The notes under the pieces were generated by a model, which had not been told where the DNA came from, ran no database searches, and saw nothing but the letters and a program-made list of their open reading frames with translations. The translations under genes were made by a program, and so were the position numbers. Shown here piece by piece: positions 23,775-34,353 of a DNA stretch of 64,000 bases. Every line of letters starts with the position of its first letter. Within the stretch, counting starts at the first letter, position 1. The stretch is from Lindgomyces ingoldianus (lineage: Eukaryota > Ascomycota > Dothideomycetes > Pleosporales > Lindgomycetaceae). Location: assembly GCF_010093535.1 (NCBI RefSeq), contig NW_022985177.1, forward strand, positions 950,449-1,014,448, written 5' to 3'.

Positions 23775-25390
23775 GCGCTAGCTGCATTTAGGGTTTTAGT
23801 GGAATTAAACACTATCCACCTCTAGCTGTTAGTAGTACATAGATAATAGACAGAAACATTTTACAAAGGCTCTGTAAGCTAGATTCTGTAATTTTGTATG
23901 CATCTATACAGTTTGTGGGTAGTTAGGAATAGCATTGTAGTACTTAGCTAGCATTAAGCGCTAGCTGCATTTAGGTTTTTAGTGGAATTAAACGCCATCC
24001 ACCTCTAGCTATTAGTAGTACGTAGATAATAGACAGAAACGTTTTACAAAGGCTCTGTAAGCTAGATTCTGTAATTTTGTATGCATCTATATAGTTTGTA
24101 GGTAGTTAGGAATAGCATTATAGTACTTAGCTAGCATTAAGCGCTAGCCGCATTTAGGTTTTTAGTGGAATTAAACACTATCCACGTCTATCTGTTAGTA
24201 GTACATAAATAATAGATAGAAACGTTTTGCAAAGGCTCTACAAGCTAGATTCTGTAATATTATATGCATCTATATAGTTTGTTAGTAGTTAGGAATAGCA
24301 TTATAGATAGTACTTAGCTAGCATTAGGTGCTAGCTGCATTTAGGTTTTTAGTAGAATTAAACAGCACCCACCTCTAGCAGTTAGTAGTANNNNNNNNNN
24401 NNNNNNNNNNNNNNNNNNNNNNNNNNNNNNNNNNNNNNNNNNNNNNNNNNNNNNNNNNNNNNNNNNNNNNNNNNNNNNNNNNNNNNNNNNNNNNNNNNNN
24501 NNNNNNNNNNNNNNNNNNNNNNNNNNNNNNNNNNNNNNNNNNNNNNNNNNNNNNNNNNNNNNNNNNNNNNNNNNNNNNNNNNNNNNNNNNNNNNNNNNNN
24601 NNNNNNNNNNNNNNNNNNNNNNNNNNNNNNNNNNNNNNNNNNNNNNNNNNNNNNNNNNNNNNNNNNNNNNNNNNNNNNNNNNNNNNNNNNNNNNNNNNNN
24701 NNNNNNNNNNNNNNNNNNNNNNNNNNNNNNNNNNNNNNNNNNNNNNNNNNNNNNNNNNNNNNNNTTGTGGTACTTAGCTAGCATTAGGCGCTAGCTGCAT
24801 TTAGGTTTTTAGTAGAATTAAACACTATCTACCTCTAGTAGTTAGTAGTAAGTAGAAAATAAGTAAAGACGTTTTATAAAGGCTCTATAAGCTAGATTCT
24901 ATAATATTATATGCATCTATATAGTTTGTAGGTAGTTAGGAATAGCATTATAGTACTTAGCTAGCATTAGGCGCTAGCTGCATTTAGGTTTTTAGTAGAA
25001 TTAAACACTATCCACCTCTAGCAGTTAGTAGTAGGTAGATAATAGACAGAAACGTTTTACAAAGGCTCTATAAGCTAGATTCTGTAATATTATATGCATC
25101 TGTATAGTTTGTAGGTAGTTAGGAATAGCATTGTAGTACTTAGCTAGCATTAGGCGCTAGCTGTATTTAGGTTTTTAGTAGAATTAAACAGCACCCGCCT
25201 CTAGCAGTTAGTAGTACATAGATAATAGATAGAAACGTTTTACAAAGGCTCTAAAAGCTAGATTCTGTAATATAGTATGCATATGTATAGTAGGTAGTTA
25301 GGAATAGCATTGCGCACTTAGTAAGGCGTGCTAGCTGCATTAAGGCTTTTTATAAAATTAGATAGTCTTTATCTATAGCTGTAAAAACAA
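23775..25390. repeat. Tandem array of about 183-bp units, interrupted by an assembly gap
   Basis: Units begin with GCGCTAGCTGCATTTAGG at 23775, 23958, 24141, 24328, then after the gap at 24788, 24971, 25154 and 25328. The spacing is 183, 183, 187 before the gap and 183, 183, 174 after it; the last unit is diverged and partial. Each unit holds the landmarks AATTAAACACTATCCACCTC, TTTACAAAGGCTCT and GGTAGTTAGGAATAGCATT. Units differ mostly by C/T and G/A changes. No coding frame is conserved. Confidence 0.9.
24391..24764. other. Assembly gap (374 N) inside the tandem array
   Basis: A run of N falls within the 183-bp repeat. The distance between flanking unit starts (24328 to 24788, 460 bp) is not a multiple of 183, so the gap length is an estimate and the copy number is unresolved. 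Confidence 0.97.
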
Positions 25391-26589
25391 CAATATGCTG
25401 TATTTTACGCTAGGGCTGCTTATTAGGGTGACATAATTGCATAGAATACTATACCTAGAACGTAGGCGTAGATAAAATGCCTATGTAATAGGCTAGTGCC
25501 TAAGATTATTAGCTAGGATTAACTAGCAGCATAAGTAGAAGCATATTGCTGTAAACTATAGTATATCTCTGCAAACTGTAGTACACAGCTAGGATAATTA
25601 GAGAAGAGGTAGGTTAGAAAAAAGTTGCAGTAACCTTTTTCTAGGCCCCCCCTCTAACAGAGTAAGACCTAGTAGCGCTATGCTAGGATATTAATAGCCC
25701 TACCTCTAGACTATATGTAAGTTAGTTAAGTACTTCTAAACTTTATTTAATAGCAAGAAGATTATTCTTTCTCTTTATTAAATTTACTATGTTATTAAGC
25801 ATTTGCCTACTACGCTAAGCTATTACAGCCTACTATTTAGGCAAGAGGTGTAAGCGTTAGCGCACAAGATAATGTAATAAGGGGTGTGCTGTTACTACGC
25901 TAACTAGATTTAGGCAGTTTTAAAATTTAAAAGTGTTAATAAGCAGTAAAAGCCTTTTAATTATTAACTATTATAATATTATTTACATTATGCTATCTAT
26001 TAATCTCTTTAAAAAGCCTCTAGGCAGGCTAAGGGAATTTCCTATAACAGCAGCAGCAGTAGATGCTAGGAAGAAACGCAATTAATAATAATACTTACAG
26101 CAACGCTATCTTTAGAGGCTTGCTAATTTTATTGCATATAAGCCCTAGATTTTTACAGATGTACCTACTAAAACACTTATAAAAATTAGCCTTTAGACAA
26201 CTATTTAAGTTCTAATTTCTTAGGAGAATAAACTTTAACAAACTACCTAGTAATAAAATCTGTAAATAAACTGTCTACTACTAGCTACACATTTAATAAC
26301 TAGCAAAGATGCTAAAGTTGCTAGACAGATTTAACAGATTTAAGTAAGTAAAAGAGAGGCAAATATTAAGTAGAATAAATATAAAATTATAATTTTAAAA
26401 TAATTAGATAAGATAGATAGAATAACTATAAAGATTCTACTTAAGATGCGGCTAGGCAGAGGAGCAGAGAAGGTTGTAGGGGTAGGCGATATGGTCAAGC
26501 TAACGACTAGAGAGGGTCTAGAGGTTGCTAGCAAAGTAGGCAAGAAAGGCAGGGAGAGTAATAACAAGTTATAACATTCTTGCTACCTG
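25391..26589. other. AT-rich interior of the long-TIR element, right side
   Basis: Decayed TpA-rich DNA with no recognisable gene. The short minus-strand frame at 26340-26567 is compositionally biased (Leu/Ser/Ile) and is not supported. Confidence 0.4.
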
Positions 26590-27126
26590 CTAGTCTTACA
26601 TAAGCTAAGGAAGCGTTATATAAAAAGCAAGTTAACAAGGTAGTAAGATCTAAATAAGGTAGATTAAACAAGTGTATTGTAAGGTCTAAGAAGCTTAATA
26701 GAGCTCTAAGCTGACTATATACTGTACAAGATAGAAGCTATGCCTAATGAGTGAATAGTGCAGTACATGGGTATGATATCGCGTGAGACACGTGCGACAC
26801 TAACTACAGGATATAGAGCACAAAGGGGTAAGCAACCGCATCCTGCGAGAGCTAGGGTGGGTGGTAGTAGTGCGTGGAAACCAAGATAGTCCACAAAATA
26901 GTGAATTATCCCTCCGCGGTGTGGAAGACTTACTGCAGATGCGCAATAAGTTAATGTCTCTTTAGAAAACTCTAGTAGGGTTAATTAGGATAATATTCCA
27001 CAGTTACAATAGCATATAGGTTAAGCGTTGCTCAGGTATTATTAGGGAGAGCTGATAGTAAGATCTATGAAATGATTAGCGTAACATGGAACACAAGCAA
27101 GTTGGTAACATAAGCAAGTTAGTAGC

Positions 27127-27299
27127 TGTCACGGTTATGTTACAGCTATCCAACCCCTGAGTACCCTAAGGGCTTGGCACGGGGTATATAGGCTCCTCGG
27201 CCTCCGTACCTCTGCCTCTAACCCTAAGGTTTACTCTTGTTACCCCCTATCCTGCATTCCCTCTCTGTGACCTGTGTTTCCTGCTTAATACCTCTCACA
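27127..27299 (+). repeat. Left LTR
   Basis: 173 bp, TG...CA ends, near-identical to 29765-29938. The few differences are mostly C/T or G/A, suggesting light RIP or few mutations since insertion. A TATATA-like box (GGGGTATATAGGC) near 27182 could be the LTR promoter. Confidence 0.9.
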
Positions 27300-27739
27300 T
27301 TATAAACCTTTACATATCCCCTTAGGATAAGCAGTCTGCACAGCGCAGCTAGAGGAAGCTTAACCCTATTAATTTTAATAGCAACAACGCTTGCTATAAA
27401 ACAAGCTAAGTTAAACAAGCTTAGGCACCGCAACTAATAGAAGATGCAGGTACCCCTTATCCTTAATTATTAGCTTGCAAGCCGCCCATCCACTAAGCCG
27501 CCCATCTACTAAGCCGCCTATGCCCTGTTATTAATCTGAGCCCTTACTGGCTACTTTGCGTACGCGCACTAATTAAGCGTTTAAGCTCTCGAGCGGATAC
27601 AGTGGTGGTGGTGGTAGTGGTGGTTGAATGCAGGATTGTTGTTAGCTGCACTAGCGCCAAGAACCTTGTGTTTCAGCGCGAAGCACCTTGTGTTTTAGCA
27701 AGAGGTGCAGCGCAGACAGCTTTATAATGCAACTGCCCT

Positions 27740-28060
27740 TAAGCCCTAGGTGGCTTTGGGAAGTACCTAGGAAGCCTCTAGGCCGTATCCGGATCGCCTT
27801 TGGGCCTCCTAGATGGCTTTAGGCTACACCTGGTTTGCCTCTAGGCCGTATCTAGATGGCCTATAGGCCTGCAATTGCCTGCTGGCTTTGCGAAGTTGCA
27901 TTACTGCCAGATGGTCTTCGGGCTGTATCCAGATAGCTGTTGGCCTATACCTGGATGGCTTTAGACTGCACCTAGTTTGCCTCTAGGCTGTATCTAGATC
28001 GCCTTCAGGCCTCCTAGATAGCTTTAGGCTACATCTAGTTTACTAGCAAACTATGTAAGG
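27740..28060. repeat. Degenerate short repeats inside the LTR element
   Basis: Imperfect recurring phrases such as CTAGGCCGTATC, AGATGGCTTTAGGC and GGTTTGCCTCTAGG appear several times with irregular spacing, giving a degenerate minisatellite of GC-rich units within the LTR element interior. Confidence 0.6.
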
Positions 28061-29764
28061 TTTAGCAACTAAATTTTTTTAAACTAACCTTAGCTACCTC
28101 TTTCTAAGGGCTTAGAACGCGCCCTAAGAAGGAGAAGAATAAGTAAACTATCCCTACTATTAGCCCTATCCTATAAGCTACTACCTACCTTAGCGAAGGC
28201 AGGTAAGAAGGAAGGGTGGGACATAGAGGTTCCTCCTTAGGGAGATCTCCTATTAAAGTTAACTTAGTCGCACTAGTACTGGACAGCGTACAGGCTGTTA
28301 CTAGATAGCCTACAGGCCCTACTAGATTGTAGTTGCTTTAAGCTGCGGCTTGCAATTACACTAAGCTGCAGCTCTACTGCACAGAGATTTAGACAACATT
28401 AGACAGGCCACGCCTAATTAAGTCTAGTTGCATGTACAGCATTACTGCCTAGTGCTATTACATATGCCTTTGTGTATTCTAGCAAAGCAATGCCTTGCAG
28501 TTCTTGCTAAGCCTGCTAGCTTGTGCAACCTCCTGTGCTGTACAGCCCTTATAGCAATGCTCACCAGCCTAGAAGCTTATAGCTGTAGTAATGTACACCC
28601 TTACAATAAGCTTAACACCTTATTTGTAAGGATGTAAAGCGCTTAATCCCTACTTTACATAGTTACGCTAGAAGTTAAGCCTAACGTCCCTTAATTACAC
28701 ATATCTAGCACTGTCGCTGCGAGGTCTGGCCACCTTGTGGTAGCAGTGCAGAGCCGCGACACCAGGTTGCTGTGTCTACCTGTTATGTTGCTAGCCTACA
28801 TAGTTAGCATCCTGTCCTACTTATAACATTTGTGTCGCCATCTATCTCCTTTAGCTCCTTTAATAATTAACCTTTAGCTAGAAGAGCTCTTAGTGTTAAA
28901 TTTAAGCTTGCTACTGCAAGGCTGTCTAGCTCTGTGAGCTTACTAAGCACGTCCCGTACAAGCTGAGTACGCCTAGCGTCCTGCTATCCATGCGATAGCT
29001 CTCTGCCTAATATGGTATGCCAGAGAGGTGGGGAAACACGCGTACAGCTTAGGGAGCTGTCACCCACGCTCGCACCTAACTACTAGCATAGCAATGCTCC
29101 TAGCGAATAGCAACTCCCCTCAAGCATTTTGCGTACAGAGAAAGAACTGGCGGAACACCGCCCAGTTCGGCATCTAATTGCTGTAACTATACACTAGGGC
29201 ACATGCAGGCTTTGCATGGTATCTTCAAACGCTCAGCGCGCGGAGATAGCCCGGTGCGGGAACGGTACATCTATGGATACCCTCTAATGCCTGCAGGTAT
29301 TAACTACCTTAGGACCTTTAAAAGCAGACCTTAACTAAATAGTAAGGATGTAAAGTTGCAATTTTAGGTTGCTTATATTTAAGTAGGCTGTTTAATTACA
29401 GGCTATCTGCTTTATTTAGCCTCTAAAGGTCTACTAGGCTTAACCTAATAAGAACGTCCTACTGCAGCACCTGCAGCGCCAGCAATAGCGTTCTAAAGCA
29501 CCTAGTTGCACTTCTCCTAACATAGTTTTTCCTCACTAAGGTTTTCCGGAGTTCAGTCACCAGGGATGGGTACTGCCCAGGCGTGACCCGTACGGTCACC
29601 ACCGCAGGTCCGCCTATGGCTAGTGCAAGCTTTGTGGCTAACTATGTACTCTTTTTTCCTACTAGGTTTTTAATAAGGCTAGTCACGCTACTTTTGTACA
29701 TAGAATTTAACACTACCTATCTTTTTCTAGGTCTCAGGACGAGCCCTAAGAAGAGGGGAGGCTA

Positions 29765-29938
29765 TGTCACAGTTATGTTACAGCTATCCAACCCCTGAGT
29801 ACCCTAAGGGCTTGGCACGGGGTATATAGGCTCCTCGGCCTCCGTACCTCTGCCTCCGACCCTAAGGTTTACTCTCGTTACCCCCCTATCCTGCATTCCC
29901 TCTCTGTGACCTGTGTTTCCTGCTCGATACCTCTCACA
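29765..29938 (+). repeat. Right LTR
   Basis: 174 bp, begins TGTCACAGTTATG and ends CTCACA. It is immediately followed by GTAGC, the second copy of the target duplication. Confidence 0.9.
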
Positions 29939-30079
29939 GTAGCCTTACTAACTTTGCGCAACGCGTTAACTATTAACTACTATAGCTTAACTAACTACTT
30001 TTTAATTATGTTTAAATAAAGCAGGTATTATTCTTACTATCTAAGCCCTTAATTGCGCACAAATTAAAAGCGTAAATTG

Positions 30080-31600
30080 TGCTGCAGCTATGTTTAACAT
30101 GCTCTAATTAACTCTAAACAACTAACGCGCTAGTTAACCTACATAACATAATTACTAGCTTAACTTAAAAAAGCTTACTAAGCTAAAAAAGAAGTTAATT
30201 ATTAGACATATACTTAACCTTAATTTACAAAAATTCTTGCCTAGCCTAAACACTGTGCAAGTTATAGCTAATAATTTACTTACTGCATGTAGTGCTTAGC
30301 TAGTAAAAAAAAACTAGCTACTAAACTTTATTAAGCATATAAATAGCCTTACTATATGTTTTAATTAACTATATAACTAGCAGCAAGCTCTATGTAAGAA
30401 TCCTAGGATAATACAGACCTAGTTTAAGCTTATACAGTGTACACAGGCTACCTATAGAATCTTAGACAAGGATACCTTTAACTTTAATAAAGCTAGCTTT
30501 ATAATAGGCTAAATAACATCTTAAATAGTTATTACTAGCTTAGAGAAATATTATTAGCCTAAAGTAGTATAACTAAGTAATTATAAGTAGGTTATAGTTA
30601 TTTAGAGAATTAATGCTATAAAGTAGGCTATTCTACTATACATTATTTTTAAGGCCTAGTACCACCTATCTGCCTAGTATAAGGATTAGGATATTCTAGG
30701 CAACTAGAAGATTAGTATAAGTAAGAATAAATAAACTAACAATAATTTTAGAGTTGCTTAGCTAAGGCACTTTATTAAGCATACTAAGAATAAAATAGTA
30801 GGCGCGCGCTAACTCTTAGTTTTAGATAGTTATGTAAGCTATTACTTAGCTATATTTAAAAACCTCTATAAAAAGAATAATATCTACATGCTTTATATAC
30901 CTTTACATTTATTACATTTTTTTTAACTACTTAATGTTAGCTGCTTTTTACTATTAAAGTGTGTGTATAAAAATAAAATTAATAGCTTAGTTTACTACTA
31001 TATAAAGTATATTACTAAGCTTAAATTCTTGCCTTTTTTTAAAGTAGCTTTTAAAAAGGCCTTTATACTAAAGAATATTTATGTAAGTTTTAAAGGTGTA
31101 GGGCTAGTCTTACTTACACTAAAAGCAGTACTATTTAAGCTTAATATAGTTGTTTATACGCCTTTACTACTACTACTACTTTAACTAAAGGCTCTCTAGG
31201 TGTTATAAACACTAAGTAATATATATAAACTTAAGGCGCAGTTAACTCTACTTTATATAAGGATTTAACAGCATTAAAACTTATTTTTTATATAAATGCT
31301 TTAGTTGCTAGATTATTTTACTAAAGGCGCTAAAATAGTAATGTATTTAGCTCTACTACTATGTAATTAGGTCTTTACTCTTTAAAAAGCTAATAAAGCT
31401 GTAATAAAGTAAAAAGTGTGTAAAAAAAGGCAGATCTAAAGGCATAAAAATATAATAATTAAAGAAGGTGTAAATATAGTTGCTTAAAAAGACACGCAGT
31501 AGCTAGCAGAGCAGAGTAGGCAGCAGGCTGTATTAGCATTAGGGTAAAGTTAACAGGCTCTTGCGCGCTGTAGTTACTGTAGAGAGCCTAGTTATAATTC
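30080..31600 (+). pseudogene. RIP-killed pogo/Fot1 transposase of the split element
   Basis: The frame at about 30470-30510 reads DTFNFNKASFIIG, the degenerate first catalytic block (YNFDETGF type). The region 31390-31560 encodes a Lys-rich and Gln/Ala-rich tail typical of the family's C-terminus. Many TAG/TAA stops are present. This copy is diverged from the one at 18050. Confidence 0.75.
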
Positions 31601-31760
31601 TTACACATGTAAAAAAAATACTATAGACGCTACTTTATCTTAGATACTTATATTTTTATAGTATTTTAATGCGTTATTAAGTTGTGTTGTTTTAAAGGTA
31701 GAGAAAGTTAGTAAGGCTACTAACTTGCTTATGTTACTAACTTGCTTGTGTTCCATGTTA

Positions 31761-33186
31761 CTCATCTAAAATCTGTAGATACGGCATTTGAATCACTCTT
31801 GATCAACATATAATTCTTTAGTGCTAAATCCTCTATACTATAAGATTAATTAACTTTATATGAATCTGTTAGTAGTACGCAAGGTGTCAAAACATTCTAT
31901 ATCTATAATCTCTCTAATTAGATCTTTTGCTTTCTTATCTCTATCTTGCTTTAAAAGTTAGTCTGAATTACCTGAATCTTTATAGAAATGCTAGCAATTA
32001 AATACAAGTATAAGAATGTAATAAGTGTTATAATTAGATCGTAATTATAGCCTCCATAGACTCATAAAGTCGTGACTGAAATTGGAAAAGGCGATACTAG
32101 GGCTAAAGATTCTTGTAGATTAAGAAGAGCATCCTTGTTAAGATTATCTTGCCCACACTTTTAAAAGGAAAGTATAAACGAGCTTAGGGGCCAAAATCTA
32201 GGCCACTTAGTGCCAGAAACTAGGCTATATGTCAAGAACTGGGCCACCAAAGTGGCCCCAATCTGGGACAACTGGCTTCCCAGATTCAGGATTGCTCAGG
32301 CTTGCACAGCCACAAGCTCAGGTTACTTAGTCATCGCTTTGTTTCAAATCCTCGTACGCTCAGGTTCGAGGGCGGAAATGGACTTTGGTGAGGTCAGTTT
32401 TCCCCTAAGAGTATATCGCATATTGGGCTGCGGTTTGTATGAAAACCCCGGTGCCGTTCATCGTTCGAATGCATATTCCCAACTAGGTACTAATTCCCCT
32501 CATTTGCTTGGCGGCAGGGAAACGTCTTCTTATTGTGTGTGAGCCCCAGGGCATTTCATCGCTGACTAAACTTACAAATTAACTATAACGCAAAGCAGGT
32601 TGTCCTAATGATTTTAGATGCAGTCTTTCTCTGCTTCCCTCCATCTGTAGCAGATCCCTGAAGTCATATGCGCCACCCCCGATTGTTGTTCTCCTTCACG
32701 AGTCTTCTGTCCATTCGATCTAATCCCTTTCTGAGATGCCCTAGCTCGCCTTGCTTATTCAAGAGCAGTCGAGACTGGAGTATTTAACCTGGCAATATAT
32801 GGTACAGCACACACCGTTATCGACCAATGCGTTGTCAGCTTGAGTTAATGAACGCCTTATAGCTACGTTGCTGGCCACTTTGCCAAGCTTATTAGATGCA
32901 TTTTCGTTTGAAAAAGGAGTTTTAATCTCGTGATCTGGATACACTCGGTTTGTGGAAGTCATTGTGGAAGTCAACAATGGAACCCCCACCTGCTTAAATG
33001 AGCCGTTTCATTGCTAGTTTTGAATTAAACTAAATCCATAAAACTCACCCATTTCTAATATCCCATGCGTCAAGCCTAGTCTCACAAATGCACCAACCTG
33101 CCTAAACAATCCACCCCAACCATATTACACCCTGGTTCATCAAACATCGCCCCTCTCACGCTCGAACAACCCCAACCACTGACCCC
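31761..33186. other. Intergenic DNA without a supported gene
   Basis: The first 400 bp are AT-rich, then composition becomes normal. Frames at 32210-32542 (no ATG start) and 32759-32989 show no recognisable domain, no convincing start context and no splice signals. Confidence 0.5.
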
Positions 33187-34353
33187 TCAAAACCCACTGC
33201 CGTTCTTCTTATCCATCCTCTCAACCCCCTTATCAACAACCATCTTACTAAACCTCTTCGCCCGATCCTTCAACCTGGTACTCCGCTGCGCCGCCTTCCG
33301 TTCTCTTTCCTCCTCATCTAAACCCGTCATCGTCGCCATCTGCTCCGTAGGCACAAAGTCGCTGAAATCCAAAGTCTGGTGCTCATGCACATTCGAGGAA
33401 TAATGTGGCAGCGAGTGCGTGCTAGTCGGCGGCGACGGTTCCGAAGGTTCCGAAGATAGCAGAGTCTGGGATTGGGGCGGAGTCACAGGATTTCCGCGTA
33501 GCGGGTGGATTTCTGGGCTCGGGAATGCGTTTCGTTGAAAGGGGGATCGAGGTGGGAGGGACAACGCTTCTTCGCTGCGGGAGAAACCCTGCGCGGGTTT
33601 TAGGTGTGGGGGGAGCTGGGGGGGTCCAGAGATGTTGCGGTTTGGGGACGTGGAGAAGCTAGGTGGAGTTGGGAGAAGAGTAGGGGAGGATAGATATGCT
33701 TTCTTTGGAGGGGGGATAGGTTTGCGTGTTGGGGTTCGTGCTGGGGATGTAGATGTAGGGTTCTTGTCCGGGTCCTTGGAGGATGGGGGTTGGCTGGACG
33801 CCTTTTTTGGTGGACGGCCGGATGTCCCTACGGGATGCGGAATTATTCCAATTTCCTGGTTTCCCATGCTCATAGCTTGGTTGAAAGGATTCGGTCCGTG
33901 ATGCGTGCGCTCAGTGACGATTTTGGGTTTCTCACTTAACCTCGTCTTCCCCTTCTCCATGATCCCAGCAATTGCGGATTGCCATTGATTGGAAGCTCTC
34001 CTTTTTGGCTTTGGAGGTTCTCCAACCGGCTCAGATGCACCTACCTTTCCGAGGATATCTCCAAAGGTCTGCTTTGGAGGGGGTTTCTGAGGGCTTTTCT
34101 TCTGATCCGCAACAGTCTCCACGGGCTCAGCAAGGCCGCTCGCACTTCCTAGAGCTGCAAGCTCATCGTCGACATTTTTCTTGGCCCATATTTCTCGCTC
34201 GGGAGTTGGTGAAGATGGTGGAGAGCTGTTTGCCCAAGTTTCCATTTCGGGGGGAATTATCACGACACTATGACCCCTGGAGAAATTGACATGCTTCGGG
34301 GATTCCTTTCGCTTTGCTTTGTCTTGCGGGGTAGTGAGGGCGGAAGGACTCAT
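33187..34353 (-). CDS. Proline/serine-rich disordered protein, hypothetical
   Basis: The ATG at 34353 lies in a good context (CACCGTCGCAATGAGT) and gives 388 residues beginning MSPSALTTPQDKAKRKES. The frame stays open upstream to a GTG at 34473, but no earlier ATG exists. Composition is Pro, Ser, Lys and Thr-rich with SP/TP and PPP motifs throughout, so most of the chain is probably disordered. Conserved-looking short stretches are KHVNFSRGHSVVIIPPEMETW near the N-terminus, QTFGDILGKVG, WQSAIAGIMEKGK, and a charged helical C-terminus with RSTRLKDRAKRFSKMVVDKG. No catalytic domain, signal peptide or membrane segment is visible. This layout suits a scaffold or regulatory protein, but the function is not known. 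A single exon ends in GSGF. Confidence 0.75.
   Translation of the reverse strand: MSPSALTTPQDKAKRKESPKHVNFSRGHSVVIIPPEMETWANSSPPSSPTPEREIWAKKNVDDELAALGSASGLAEPVETVADQKKSPQKPPPKQTFGDILGKVGASEPVGEPPKPKRRASNQWQSAIAGIMEKGKTRLSEKPKIVTERTHHGPNPFNQAMSMGNQEIGIIPHPVGTSGRPPKKASSQPPSSKDPDKNPTSTSPARTPTRKPIPPPKKAYLSSPTLLPTPPSFSTSPNRNISGPPQLPPHLKPAQGFSRSEEALSLPPRSPFQRNAFPSPEIHPLRGNPVTPPQSQTLLSSEPSEPSPPTSTHSLPHYSSNVHEHQTLDFSDFVPTEQMATMTGLDEEERERKAAQRSTRLKDRAKRFSKMVVDKGVERMDKKNGSGF

Larger units (their letters stand above)
21870..26798. mobile_element. Large long-TIR element carrying a 183-bp tandem array
   Basis: The outermost 57 bp at 21870-21926 are a perfect inverted copy of 26742-26798 (outer end GTCGCACGTGTCTCACGCGA). 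Homology continues inward at lower identity for about 150 bp more (to about 22082 on the left and 26590 on the right). There the right copy shows C-to-T/G-to-A changes relative to the GC-richer left copy. Total span is 4929 bp. Long TIRs suggest a Mutator-like element, but the flanking bases (GTAATCTCT and ACTAACTAC) show no 9-bp duplication and no transposase was recognised, so the class is open. The interior contains the tandem array and decayed DNA. Confidence 0.7.
27127..29938 (+). mobile_element. Non-autonomous LTR retroelement (TRIM/LARD-like) with 5-bp duplication
   Basis: Direct LTRs lie at 27127-27299 and 29765-29938 (173 and 174 bp, differing at only a handful of positions). Each begins TGTCAC and ends CTCACA. 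The flanking duplication GTAGC is present at 27122-27126 and 29939-29943. A purine-rich tract AAGAAGAGGGGAGGC just before the right LTR is the expected polypurine tract, giving plus orientation. The 2.46-kb interior has no gag or pol. It contains degenerate short repeats (see 27740-28060) and moderately GC-rich unknown DNA. Mobility would need proteins from another element. Confidence 0.88.
27082..31760 (+). mobile_element. Second Fot1/pogo element, split by a nested LTR element
   Basis: The left terminus ACATGGAACACAAGCAAGTT (from 27084) is the inverse of the right terminus ending at 31758, and TA flanks both ends (27082-27083, 31759-31760). The left TIR is interrupted after 27126 by an LTR element and resumes after 29943 (CTTACTAACTTTGCG), matching the right TIR at about 31705-31758. 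Between 30080 and 31600 a RIP-decayed plus-strand transposase can be read. Without the insertion the element would be about 1.86 kb, normal for the family. Confidence 0.88.

Noticed and set aside
24341..24784. 147-codon minus-strand ORF
   Set aside because: Almost entirely the N gap; it has no sequence support.
23775..25390. Regular repeats considered as a CRISPR array
   Set aside because: Units are 183 bp with no short repeat-spacer structure, and the host is a eukaryote.
26340..26567. Leu/Ser-rich minus-strand frame considered as a membrane protein
   Set aside because: It lies in RIP-type DNA inside the long-TIR element; the hydrophobicity reflects AT-rich codons.
32320..32390. GGTTCGAGG-like segment considered as a tRNA T-loop
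   Set aside because: No matching acceptor stem or anticodon arm could be folded around it.
32210..32542. 110-codon plus-strand frame
   Set aside because: It begins at GTG, has no ATG, no recognised domain and no splice-compatible extension.
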